Shown: positions 16,310 to 24,597 of the stretch, piece by piece
How positions within the stretch are numbered: position 1 is the stretch's first letter
Layout: every line of letters starts with the position of its first letter
Assembly (NCBI GenBank): GCA_965242605.1
Contig: CBDESS010000002.1
Span: forward strand, 558,001 to 622,000
Length of the DNA: 64,000 nt
Source: JAAXHF01 sp965242605
GTDB lineage: Bacteria; Desulfobacterota; Binatia; Bin18
Direction of reading: 5' to 3'
Made by a program: the position numbers and the translations under genes
The notes under the pieces: generated by a model
Databases searched by the model: none
The model's input: only the letters and a program-made list of their open reading frames with translations
What the model was told of the DNA's origin: nothing

Positions 16310-16498
16310 CTACTTCGGCTTCTCCGAGCGGTCTTTCGCAGGCACGCCAGATCCCTTCCTCTTGGGAGAAAGCCCCGCCACCTTGGCGATTATAGCCTGC
16401 GCCTTTGTGCTGCGAAGCAATTCCTCGGCTTTGACATACAGCCCGCCTCTCGGATTGACATGGATTTTTGGTCGGTCGGACGATGATTTCTTTAACAT
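16310..16498 (-). CDS. Small basic hypothetical protein, 62 aa
   Basis: ATG at 16498 follows AGGAGAGG, so this start is preferred over a longer frame to 16573. The product is Lys/Arg-rich (MLKKSSSDRPKIHVNPRGG at the start; SPKRKGSG and SEKPK at the end) with one central helix (VKAEELLRSTKAQAIIAKVAG). No family is recognised. It sits 35 nt upstream of the next minus-strand gene and downstream of the two-membrane-segment protein, so it belongs to the restriction-island operon. A nucleic-acid-binding role is possible but not shown. Confidence 0.5.
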   Translation of the reverse strand: MLKKSSSDRPKIHVNPRGGLYVKAEELLRSTKAQAIIAKVAGLSPKRKGSGVPAKDRSEKPK

Positions 16499-16605
16499 GC
16501 TAGCCTCTCCTTTTCGCTCGTAACATATGTCCCTCCATAAGCTGCGGACAGGGGAGATATCAACAGGACCCAAGCTATGCTCCTGGGATGCGGAAGGGTG
16601 GTAGT

Positions 16606-16627
16606 CGGCTTACGCTTCGCTAAGCCG
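16606..16627. repeat. Palindromic REP-like hairpin
   Basis: CGGCTTA and TAAGCCG form a perfect 7-bp stem with an 8-nt loop, flanked by GTAG and CTAC that could extend the structure. It lies just after the stop of the minus-strand gene ending at 16637 and before the next one. There is no T-run, so it looks more like a REP-type element or mRNA-stabilising hairpin than a terminator. Confidence 0.5.
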
Positions 16628-16636
16628 CCCTGCGGG

Positions 16637-17671
16637 CTACCCGTCCTTTTGGGGGGGTGTTGAAAGTGTCCGGGTAATTGAGTCTATGGTCATTTTGGGA
16701 CGATAGATGTTCTCATCCTCTCGCTGGACCAAGCCGGAATTACCAAACTGTACAACGGAATCGACAAGTTGACTCAGTATCAAATCCCTTTGCTCAGGGG
16801 TGGCCGCCGACTCTACAAAAGCCCCCATGCTGTTTGCGACATGTTGACGATGCCTGTTCTTTTCTCTCATGTGCAAATGGGCGCGAAGGATTTTCAAGCA
16901 GAAAGCCGCTACAGTGCCGATTGCCGTCAGGATTGAGACCCGAATCACGCCATAGTACAGCACTTGCCAACGCCACTTGTCAGGGATATCAGCCGTTGCA
17001 AAGCATCCAGCTGCACAGAAAAATCCCACGACACAAACGATTCCCAAGCATGCCCAGATTTTTACCCCTTTATCAAGCGGGCCTTGGGCCTCTTGAAACT
17101 GCTTCTGCGCCTCTTCCACAGAAATTCCTGCCGCAGTCAGCCGCGCTCTATTCTCAATCTGCTCCGCAAGAGTGCGCGCTTCTTTGATAGTTTTGTCTGC
17201 CTCCTCTTTCACCTGTCCCAGGGCGCTTTCAGACTCCTCCTTTATGGATTCGATTGTCCGTTCATATTTCTGCTGGACTCCTTCATCCTCAAGAAATCCA
17301 CGCTCTTCAACCGCGGCAGTCACTACAGGCAGCCAAGACAGTTTCAGGTTTTCAAGGTGAGTCGTGATATCGTTCACAAATTGGGTGCTCTTCTGTACAT
17401 AATCTCTATCTAGACAGTGTGCCTGCTGTTGCATTGCTGACCTGATAGGCTCAAACTGCTCAAGCAACTGTTGTATTTGACTGTCATGTAACCGGTGAGC
17501 GTATTGGAGCGCAAAATTGGCTTTTTTCTGCGCTTCCGTCAGCAGCGCAGGAGTAAAACCCTTTTCAAGGCTCATAGAGCCCACTGAGGGCCGTAACAGT
17601 CTGTCTTTGTCAACGTCTTTGATTGCTTCCGCTACATGACGAAGCTGATACATCTGATTGTCGCTAGCCAT
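16637..17671 (-). CDS. Coiled-coil protein with two membrane segments, 344 aa, in the type I RM operon
   Basis: No family recognised. Residues 40-200 are largely helical and charged, with a coiled-coil stretch (about 135-195, IESIKEESESALGQVKEEADKTIKEA...). Two membrane segments follow, about 203-225 (IWACLGIVCVVGFFCAAG) and 240-262. The cytoplasmic tail is about 80 residues. It begins 41 nt after hsdMS with a good SD (AAGGAG), so it is part of the same operon. Membrane coiled-coil proteins accompany some defence loci, where they may act as effectors; that role here is a guess from context. AT-richer than the flanking genes. Confidence 0.6.
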   Translation of the reverse strand: MASDNQMYQLRHVAEAIKDVDKDRLLRPSVGSMSLEKGFTPALLTEAQKKANFALQYAHRLHDSQIQQLLEQFEPIRSAMQQQAHCLDRDYVQKSTQFVNDITTHLENLKLSWLPVVTAAVEERGFLEDEGVQQKYERTIESIKEESESALGQVKEEADKTIKEARTLAEQIENRARLTAAGISVEEAQKQFQEAQGPLDKGVKIWACLGIVCVVGFFCAAGCFATADIPDKWRWQVLYYGVIRVSILTAIGTVAAFCLKILRAHLHMREKNRHRQHVANSMGAFVESAATPEQRDLILSQLVDSVVQFGNSGLVQREDENIYRPKMTIDSITRTLSTPPQKDG

Positions 17672-17712
17672 AAGAAAACTCCTTGATCGTTGTTTGGCAT
17701 CACCTGCTCGGC

Positions 17713-20220
17713 CTAGGGTCTGCAGTTCTCACCCCACACCCGCCCAACCGTCGCGCGTATCTTTCTCTCCATTCGCTCCACCAACTCCCGGTTGGCGGCA
17801 ACAAGGGCTTGCTCGGCCTCAAGCTCGGCAACAAGGGCTTGCTGCGTGGCAAGGGGTGGCAGGGGAATCTCGAACTCACTGAGAGACTTTATGTTGATTC
17901 CAGCCTGTCCTATCCATTTGTTCGCGCGATTGGCAAACGTGCCCCTGCGCCAAGCGTCATGAAGGCTATATGTCAGGAAACTTGAGTCGCATGTCTCCTG
18001 TGCAACGCGAATCCTGGTCATATGATTCGAGTAACCCCCGTTGATCTTCTCTCTGATAAGGCAAGTCTTGCCGACCAACTCCTTACTGTTTGTGTTGTTG
18101 AACACGACATCACCCGGTAAGAGTGCGTAGTCTTCTTTGCCTTGGTACTCTTCTTCGGAGATACACTTTAAGCCTTGCCGCGTAAACTGGCCGTCTTCAT
18201 TGATATTCATGGGGCGAATATGCGGGACCCCTTCTGTTTCTACGCCCGATTTGCCACAAGCAAAGCCTGCCTTAATCTCTTCGGCAATTTCGCCTAGCGT
18301 CATCACCGGCCAAGCTGGATCAACCGGAATATATGGCCGGTAGTTGTCCACCACCGCCCGCGCCCCGTCCATCACCCGCCGGTAGCCCTCAATCTCCGCC
18401 ACAATCTCCCGCTGGACCTCCGACGGCGGCAGGGGGATACGGATGTCTGCCAACTGCTTTTTGGTCACGCCCTGGATCGTTGAGCCTTGGCTGACCGTCT
18501 TGAACCCCTCCACCTTGTCCTTGAGCACATACACCAGATAATCCGCGCTGACCCCCTCTTTCACAATGAGGCCCTGAGAGTCCTGACTGATGCACACATC
18601 AAAGTCATTCCTGAACAGCTTGCCCAGACTGACCCGGGTCACGACAATCACATTGCCCTTGGCGATCAGATTTGTCGCTGACTCTTTGATCGCTGCTTGC
18701 GTAATATACCGCCGGGGTCGGGCCGTCTTGATATCCACAATGTCGGCGCTGGTAATCCACGGAATATCGCCCTGCCAGTAGGCTTTATTCCTGGTGGAAG
18801 GCGTGCCGCCGCTCAGCATCGCGTCACACACGTCCCGCACGGCCACCAGTGGCCACCTGGCACACTGCTGCCTGCCTTCCCGATACCGCTCCCCGCTCAG
18901 ATTATAGTCCCCGTCTCCGGCAATGCGCGCTTTCTCCACCACCCGGCCCAGCCTTGGCCTGAAGTCGGCCAGCGGGCTACCGGTGCGCAGACGGCCCAGA
19001 TAGTCGGCCAGCTCGGCCTGGGCTTGGGGCAGGTCGTTGGCGTCAATGGGCCGGCGTTGCGCGCCCAGGTCATAGCCGTCGTGCGCTACGCTGAAGAAGG
19101 CGATGCGGTCGGTCTGCCTGGCCAGCGCCTTGTCCAGAATCAGGATCGAGGTTTTGACCCCGGAGTAGGGCTGAAACACGCCGGCCGGCAGCGAGACCAC
19201 GGCAACCAGATACTCCTCAACCAGCCGCTTGCGGAGCTGCGTATAGGCGCGCTGGCTCTGGAAGATGACGCCTTCGGGCACAATAACGCCGGCCCGGCCC
19301 CCGGGCGTCAGGTGATCGGCAATATAGGCCACAAACAACACCTCGCTGCGCTTGGAGTTGACCGCAAACCGGCTGTGGGGCCGGATGCCGCCCTTGGGCG
19401 ACATGAACGGCGGGTTGGCCAGAATCACCTCCGCGTATTCGTGCCAGCGGTCCTGGCTGGTCAGGGTGTCGTATTCAAAGATGCGCGGGGCCACAAAGCC
19501 GTGCAGATACATATTGACCAGCGACAGCCGTACCATGTCGGGCGAAATGTCGTAGCCGGTGAAGTTGGCCGCCAGCCGGGCCCGGTCGTCGGGGCTGAGG
19601 CGGTCGTGTCCGTGGGCGTCGGTGCTGGCGGCGCGGATGTGCTTCCAGGACGAGATGAGGAAGCCGGCCGTGCCGCAGGCCGGGTCAAGCACCCGCTCGT
19701 CCTTCTTCGGGTCAAGGACCGCCACCATGAAGTCAATCAGGTGGCGCGGGGTGCGGAACTGGCCGGCCGCCCCCTGCGCGCCGAGTACCGACAGCAGATA
19801 CTCAAAGGCGTCGCCGAGGCGCTCCGAGTGGTCATAGCGGAACTCGTCAATGACCTTGAGAAAGGCGCGCAGGGTCTCGGGGTCGCGGAAGGGCAGATAG
19901 GCGTTGGTGAAGATGGCCCGGAACAGGGGCGGAATACCGGGGTTCTCGGTCATCCGGGCCAGGGCCTCGGCATACAGGATAAGGGTTTCGTGGCCGCCGA
20001 GGCCGGGGCGCATCAGCCTGGCCCAGCCGTAGCCGGCAAACTCCCCGGCAAAAAAGGCCCGCTCGCCGCCCAGCTCTTCGGCCTCGGCGTCAATATCGTC
20101 CATGAATTTGTAGATCAGGGCAATCGTGATCTGCTCAACCTGGCTCTTGGGGTCAGGCACTTTGCCGACGAGAATGTCGCGGGCGGTGTCAATCCGGCGG
20201 CGGGTGGCGGCGTCAAGCAT
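17713..20220 (-). CDS. Fused type I restriction-modification methyltransferase and specificity subunit (HsdM-HsdS)
   Basis: An 835-residue fusion. Residues 1-450 are HsdM: GQFRTPRHLIDFMV, SAM motif I DPACGTAGFL (179-188) and the catalytic NPPF (269-272) of N6-adenine methylases. From about residue 460 two target-recognition domains follow: WPLVAVRDVCDAMLSGGTPS ... IPLPPSEVQREIVAEIEGY, and WPVMTLGEIAEEIKAGF ... IPLPPLATQQALVAELEAE. These are the paired halves of HsdS with their helical spacers. M and S are normally separate genes. The SD AGAAGGA precedes the ATG, 11 nt after the HicB-like gene. With hsdR upstream it forms a complete type I system. Confidence 0.92.
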   Translation of the reverse strand: MLDAATRRRIDTARDILVGKVPDPKSQVEQITIALIYKFMDDIDAEAEELGGERAFFAGEFAGYGWARLMRPGLGGHETLILYAEALARMTENPGIPPLFRAIFTNAYLPFRDPETLRAFLKVIDEFRYDHSERLGDAFEYLLSVLGAQGAAGQFRTPRHLIDFMVAVLDPKKDERVLDPACGTAGFLISSWKHIRAASTDAHGHDRLSPDDRARLAANFTGYDISPDMVRLSLVNMYLHGFVAPRIFEYDTLTSQDRWHEYAEVILANPPFMSPKGGIRPHSRFAVNSKRSEVLFVAYIADHLTPGGRAGVIVPEGVIFQSQRAYTQLRKRLVEEYLVAVVSLPAGVFQPYSGVKTSILILDKALARQTDRIAFFSVAHDGYDLGAQRRPIDANDLPQAQAELADYLGRLRTGSPLADFRPRLGRVVEKARIAGDGDYNLSGERYREGRQQCARWPLVAVRDVCDAMLSGGTPSTRNKAYWQGDIPWITSADIVDIKTARPRRYITQAAIKESATNLIAKGNVIVVTRVSLGKLFRNDFDVCISQDSQGLIVKEGVSADYLVYVLKDKVEGFKTVSQGSTIQGVTKKQLADIRIPLPPSEVQREIVAEIEGYRRVMDGARAVVDNYRPYIPVDPAWPVMTLGEIAEEIKAGFACGKSGVETEGVPHIRPMNINEDGQFTRQGLKCISEEEYQGKEDYALLPGDVVFNNTNSKELVGKTCLIREKINGGYSNHMTRIRVAQETCDSSFLTYSLHDAWRRGTFANRANKWIGQAGINIKSLSEFEIPLPPLATQQALVAELEAEQALVAANRELVERMERKIRATVGRVWGENCRP

Positions 20221-20231
20221 GGTCCTTCTCG

Positions 20232-20393
20232 TCAGTGTTCTTCAGGAACGGGCAGGCCGTCTTCCTCAAGAGAGGCGATGGAGCCGGCAATGGCTTCGGG
20301 CCTGGTTCTTCCCTGACTGACGCAGCCGGACAAGCTCGGACATTCGGCAACCCGACAGCCATCTTCGCCCGGGTACACAATCACCTGTCTCAT
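20232..20393 (-). CDS. HicB-like antitoxin-fold protein, 53 aa, between hsdR and hsdMS
   Basis: A short gene reading MRQVIVYPGEDGCRVAECPS, then LSGCVSQGRTRPEAIAG..., ending LEEDGLPVPEEH. This is the classic HicB/UPF0150 pattern (strand, G-Y/C-V-AECP.LPGC.SQG.TR.EA, then EEDGLPVP). It is slightly short, having lost several residues of the helix between the TREEA and EDG motifs, and it has no C-terminal DNA-binding domain. No HicA toxin is seen beside it. It sits inside the restriction operon with 49- and 11-nt gaps, so it may have been recruited to that locus or be an orphan. Confidence 0.75.
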   Translation of the reverse strand: MRQVIVYPGEDGCRVAECPSLSGCVSQGRTRPEAIAGSIASLEEDGLPVPEEH

Positions 20394-20442
20394 GCCTTAC
20401 ACCTCTCGTTTCTGAGCGTTCCTGGTTCCGGGCCAGCACCCC

Positions 20443-22941
20443 TCAGACGACAAACTGATTCAGCGGCACATAATCCTTGACATACTCAGGGATCAGGGCG
20501 CGGTACGCCTGGGGCACGGCCCGGTAGTCGCGGCTGGAAAAGGCCGGGTAGGTGGCCAGGGCGGTGAACTGCCGCTGGTCAATAATCTGGCGCAGGTCGG
20601 CGTCGCTGACATAGGCCTTGAAGTAGTGTCTGAGGGCCGGGACGGCCGCGGCCTCAGCCGGGGTGTGGTCGGCGACAAAGGTGGCGAACTCCTCCTCAAG
20701 CAGCTCGTCCCTGGACTTGAAGCGGGGGATGAGGCCAAAGACCTTCTCCAGAATCTCACGCAGACCCAGCCGGCGGTCCACCGCCGCGGCTTGGCGCAGC
20801 TTGGCCAGGCTGTAATAGTCCTTGGGCTTGTCAAAGACCTCACGGGTCACATAGTCAATGACACGCTCCCACTGGCCGGCCTGGGCCGCCCGCGCAATGG
20901 TCTTGTCCTCCCGCACGGTGTCGGCAAAGCGGTCAAAGAACATCCGGTCTATCTTCATCCCCTCCGGGCCGATGGTCTCTTCAATAAGGCCCTCCAGGGT
21001 ATCGCTGCCCGGGTACGCATACCCCTCGCCCGGCGGGGGCGGCTGTGGGCCGTCGCCCTTACCGGCCCGGGGCCGGGGCAGCTTCAGCACCTCGTCATAA
21101 TTGAACTCGGTTTCAAAGTATTCGCAGTTGCCAAAGAAGTCGAACAGCTTGAAGGCGGTCTTGTCGGGCCGGGCGACCTCGGCCTTGAGGCGGTCGTCAA
21201 CGAGCTGCTCAAGAAAGTTGTGCCGGCGGGTGCCGCGGCCCTTGATCTGGACAAAGTCGATCGGCGAAAAGATCGGCCGGAACAGGCCGAGGTTGAGCAG
21301 GTCGGTGCAGTCATAGCCGGTGGTCATCATGCCGACAGTCACGCACACGCGGGCCCTGCTGGTCCGGTAGGCCTCCAGGAAGTTGCCCGAGCCGAGCAGG
21401 GTGTTGTTGGCAAAGTTGACGGTGAACTGCTGGGCATCGGCCACCTGAGACGTGACCTGTACGGCAAAGTCGGACTGATACTTGCCGGGAAACAGGCGGT
21501 CGGCCATCTGGTTGAGGATATTGGTCAGCTTGGCCGCGTGGTTCTGGCTGACGGCAAAGACAATCGACTTGCCAACCTCGCCGCTGACCGGGTCGCGCAG
21601 GGCGTGGGCCAGAAAGGTTCGGCAGAAGAGCTGGTTGGTGGCGTCGGAGAAGAAGTGTTTTTCAAACTCGCGCTGCTTGTAGCGTTCCTCCTGGTCCTGG
21701 CCATCAACCTCGCTGAACGACACGACAAACCCCTCGTCGGACAGCAACTGGGTGGTCACTTCGGTGCGGGCATCAACCACCGTCGGATTGATCAGATAGC
21801 CGTCCCGCACGCCGTCAAGCAGCGAATAGCGAAAGGTCGGCTGGCCGCTCTGGCAGCCAAATGTGCGGTAGGTGTCGAGCAGCAAGCGCCGCTCGGCCTC
21901 GCGCTGCTGGTTGGTAGGGTCGCTGTCTTTGAGGTAATCGCGGGGCGTAGCGGTCAGACCGAGCTTGTAGCCGACAAAATAGTCAAACACCGCCCGGGCG
22001 TTGCCGCCGATGGAACGGTGGGCTTCATCGGAAATAACAAGGTCAAAATCGGTTGGCGAGAACAGCCGACGATACTTGTTGTTGAACAGCAGGGATTGGA
22101 CGGTGGCGACGACAATCTCGGCCCGTCGCCACTCGTCGCGCCGCTCCTTGTAGATGACGGTGCTGAAATCCGCGGCCAGCAGCGCGCCAAAGACCTTTTT
22201 GGCCTGCTCCTCCAGTTCCAGCCGGTCCACCAGAAACAGCACCCGCCGGGCGTTGCCGGAGCGCAGAAACAGCTTGATGACCGCAGCCGCGGTCAGCGTC
22301 TTGCCGGTGCCGGTCGCCATCTCGAACAGAAAGCGGTCGTCGCCGGCCTTGACTGCCCGCTGTACCGCGTGGACGGCACGGAGCTGATAGGGGCGCAAAA
22401 AGCGCAGCCCGTTTGACCGGATGACATGCTTGGTCCTTGCCGCCTCAGACGCATAGCCGGGCCGCTGGCTGAGCACGATGTAGTCGTCGCCGACCGGCTC
22501 ATCCACCAGACGTTGGGGGGCGGGCGCGACCGTCCGGTAGCCGTCCACCGACTCGGGGCTGGGAAATGCGGTGATGATGTGCGGATTGCCGCGTTCCAGG
22601 TCCCAGAAGTAATGCAGGTTGCCGTTCGACAGGATGACAAAGCGGCAGTTCAGCGAGCGGGCGTATCTTCGCGCTTGCTCTTTGCCGACCAGTGGGTTCC
22701 TGGTCTCCGACTTGGCCTCCAGCACAAGCAGCGGAAAGCCCTTGGCGTCGAGCAGCACAAAATCAACAAAGCCCTTGGCGGTGGTATCAAAGTCTTCGCC
22801 AAGGGCGTCAAGGTCGGACCTCTTGAGGGCGACCTGTGGTTCCAGGCGGATGTTGGCCGGCGTATCGTCATCGGCAAAGAACCGCCAGCCGGCCGCTTCG
22901 AGCAGCGCGTTGATCTTGATCCGGGCGGTGGCTTCGTTCAT
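20443..22941 (-). CDS. hsdR: Type I restriction enzyme R subunit
   Basis: An 832-residue motor/nuclease subunit. The N-terminal nuclease core has Asp60 and the E75-x-K77 motif (FVDFVLLDAKGFPLLVLEAKSE). The SF2 translocase has Walker A EMATGTGKT (208-216) and DEAH box ISDEAHRS (about 303-310), then motif III LTATP and motif VI QIKGRGTRR. The C-terminal region (after 640) is the helical M/S-docking part. I start at ATG 22941 (MNEATARIKI) because the upstream ATG at 22953 precedes the predicted transcript start. With the fused HsdMS it forms the full enzyme that cleaves DNA lacking the host methylation. Confidence 0.93.
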   Translation of the reverse strand: MNEATARIKINALLEAAGWRFFADDDTPANIRLEPQVALKRSDLDALGEDFDTTAKGFVDFVLLDAKGFPLLVLEAKSETRNPLVGKEQARRYARSLNCRFVILSNGNLHYFWDLERGNPHIITAFPSPESVDGYRTVAPAPQRLVDEPVGDDYIVLSQRPGYASEAARTKHVIRSNGLRFLRPYQLRAVHAVQRAVKAGDDRFLFEMATGTGKTLTAAAVIKLFLRSGNARRVLFLVDRLELEEQAKKVFGALLAADFSTVIYKERRDEWRRAEIVVATVQSLLFNNKYRRLFSPTDFDLVISDEAHRSIGGNARAVFDYFVGYKLGLTATPRDYLKDSDPTNQQREAERRLLLDTYRTFGCQSGQPTFRYSLLDGVRDGYLINPTVVDARTEVTTQLLSDEGFVVSFSEVDGQDQEERYKQREFEKHFFSDATNQLFCRTFLAHALRDPVSGEVGKSIVFAVSQNHAAKLTNILNQMADRLFPGKYQSDFAVQVTSQVADAQQFTVNFANNTLLGSGNFLEAYRTSRARVCVTVGMMTTGYDCTDLLNLGLFRPIFSPIDFVQIKGRGTRRHNFLEQLVDDRLKAEVARPDKTAFKLFDFFGNCEYFETEFNYDEVLKLPRPRAGKGDGPQPPPPGEGYAYPGSDTLEGLIEETIGPEGMKIDRMFFDRFADTVREDKTIARAAQAGQWERVIDYVTREVFDKPKDYYSLAKLRQAAAVDRRLGLREILEKVFGLIPRFKSRDELLEEEFATFVADHTPAEAAAVPALRHYFKAYVSDADLRQIIDQRQFTALATYPAFSSRDYRAVPQAYRALIPEYVKDYVPLNQFVV

Positions 22942-22955
22942 GTAGATATGCACGC

Positions 22956-22984
22956 ATAGTGTGAGGCGGCGGCGGTCTTGTCAA
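22956..22984 (-). promoter_or_regulatory. Promoter of the type I RM operon
   Basis: On the minus strand TTGACA (22984-22979) is followed by 17 bp and CACTAT (22961-22956). The transcript would start near 22949, leaving only about 8 nt before the hsdR ATG at 22941, so a very short leader. The -35 box overlaps the start of the plus-strand gene at 22978. Confidence 0.45.
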
Positions 22985-23619
22985 GGAAAATATGCATCCC
23001 CCAACTCGTCTTTGTCAGTTGTGGCGTGGCAGTCCTGGCGCTCGGCCTGCTCGAGGCCGAAGAATGGCTCAGTATGCAGGAGTACGGCCTGTTCCAGAAC
23101 GTCCAGGCCGGGGTGCTGGGCCTGGCTCTGACCCTGAGCCTGCTGAGTCTGTGGCGGGCCGAGGGAGAGGGGCGGGCGTTCTGGATTTTTGTCCTGGGCT
23201 TTGCCTTTTTCTTTTTTGGGCGGGAACTGGACCTGGACCAGGAGTTTTTTGAGGACCGGATGTTCTCATGGGCCTATCTGTTCCGGGACAGCGTGCCGTT
23301 GAGCAGCAAAATCATCCTGGGTCTGCCCTCGCTTGGGCTGAGCCTGACCTGGGGCAGCTATGTGGCGTGGCGGGCACCGACGCTGGTGGCCGCGGCTCGG
23401 CAGCGCAGCCGGGCGGCCAGCGTGGTGTGGAGCGCGCTCACCCTGGCGTGTTTTGGGCTGGCTCAAGTCTGGGATAAAACGACCGCCTTCCAGCGCGACT
23501 GGGGTATCGAGGTGTGTGATCGGGCCACCAAAGACCCGTATATTGAAGAGGCGTTGGAGCTGCTGGGTGGCGTGGCCTTCGTCTTGCTCATCGTGGCCTT
23601 GAGGCGGCCGGTGCGTTGA
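22978..23619 (+). CDS. Hypothetical multi-pass membrane protein, about 213 aa
   Basis: No family recognised. Several hydrophobic segments are visible: VFVSCGVAVLALGLLE, VLGLALTLSLLSLW, FWIFVLGFAFFFFG, KIILGLPSLGLSLTWG, VVWSALTLACFGLAQVW and GGVAFVLLIVALR, giving about five or six passages. The start is uncertain: TTG at 22978 has no strong SD and overlaps the hsdR promoter, and a GTG 17 codons later is possible. It is divergent from hsdR and may mark the right edge of the island. GC content resembles the housekeeping genes. Confidence 0.6.
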   Translation: MSRKICIPQLVFVSCGVAVLALGLLEAEEWLSMQEYGLFQNVQAGVLGLALTLSLLSLWRAEGEGRAFWIFVLGFAFFFFGRELDLDQEFFEDRMFSWAYLFRDSVPLSSKIILGLPSLGLSLTWGSYVAWRAPTLVAAARQRSRAASVVWSALTLACFGLAQVWDKTTAFQRDWGIEVCDRATKDPYIEEALELLGGVAFVLLIVALRRPVR

Positions 23620-23708
23620 AAAAATGCACGGCTGAGGCAGTATCGGAAGATGCAGGGTTGGACAATGGAGGCCGGGGGCGAACAGTCTGAACAGGGGAGG
23701 GTGCGCGC

Positions 23709-24500
23709 GTGAGCCAAGCTGAGATTGTGTTTGAGCGACAAGGGCCGGTTGGACTGCTGACCTTTAACCGGCCAGAGTTTCGGAACGCCATGACCTGGGC
23801 CATGTACGACGGCCTGCTTGAGGCCTGCGAGCAGGTCGATGCCGAAGCCGCTCTCCGGGTGTTGATTGTCCGTGGGGCCGGGGGCAAGGCGTTTGTGGCG
23901 GGGACCGATATTGGCCAGTTCCAGACCTTTCGGACGCCGGACGATGCGCTTGACTACGAACGCCGGCTCGAGCGTGTTCTGTGCCGGCTCGAGGCGGTCA
24001 ACAAGCCGACGATTGCCGCCATTGAGGGGGTGGCCGTCGGCGGTGGGGCGGCGCTGGCCCTGGCCTGCGATTTGCGCTACTGCACGCCCGACAGCCGTAT
24101 CGGAGTGCCGATCGCCCGCACCCTGGGCAACTGCTTGTCGGTGGCTGTGCATGCCCGCCTGTTGGACACGCTGGGGCCGGCCCGTACAAAGGAGCTGGTG
24201 TTTCGCGCCCGGCTGCTTGGCGCGGACGAGGCGCACCGGGCCGGGCTGGTGAACGATATCGTGCCGGCTGACCGCCTGCACGCCTCTGTCCGGGAGGTGG
24301 CTGAGGAGATCGCCGGCCACGCCCCGATCACCCTCCAGGTGACAAAGGAAGCGGTCCGGCGTTTGCAGCACTACCGGCGCAGCCTGCCGGAGGGCGAGCT
24401 GGGTGAGGACCTGATCGTCCGCGCCTATATGAGCCAGGATTTCCAGGAAGGGGTCAGCGCGTTTTTAAACAAGCGCAGACCCGTGTGGCGGGGCAAGTAG
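23709..24500 (+). CDS. Enoyl-CoA hydratase/isomerase family (crotonase) protein
   Basis: A 263-residue crotonase starting at GTG. The oxyanion-hole motifs are present: AFVAGTDIGQF (first loop) and IAAIEGVAVGGGAALALACDLRY (second loop). The usual catalytic Glu positions of hydratases are not obvious: the segment after the second loop reads RIGVPIARTLGNCLSV rather than a typical GLxPGxG/E pattern. It may therefore be an isomerase, hydrolase or other crotonase reaction. C-terminal helices end DFQEGVSAFLNKRRPVWRGK, typical. It stands alone. Confidence 0.85.
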   Translation: MSQAEIVFERQGPVGLLTFNRPEFRNAMTWAMYDGLLEACEQVDAEAALRVLIVRGAGGKAFVAGTDIGQFQTFRTPDDALDYERRLERVLCRLEAVNKPTIAAIEGVAVGGGAALALACDLRYCTPDSRIGVPIARTLGNCLSVAVHARLLDTLGPARTKELVFRARLLGADEAHRAGLVNDIVPADRLHASVREVAEEIAGHAPITLQVTKEAVRRLQHYRRSLPEGELGEDLIVRAYMSQDFQEGVSAFLNKRRPVWRGK

Positions 24501-24597
24501 TCGGGCCGCGGCCCGCGCTGAGACCTGCCCCGCCAAAATACAGAACACAAGATACAGAGCAGATGAAAACCGCCAGCAAACCGGGGAGGTCGCAAGC

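Noticed and set aside
18697..22416. Very long plus-strand open frames (539 and 596 codons) opposite the restriction genes
   Set aside because: They are antisense shadows of high-GC codon bias in hsdMS and hsdR, which have complete domain sets on the minus strand.
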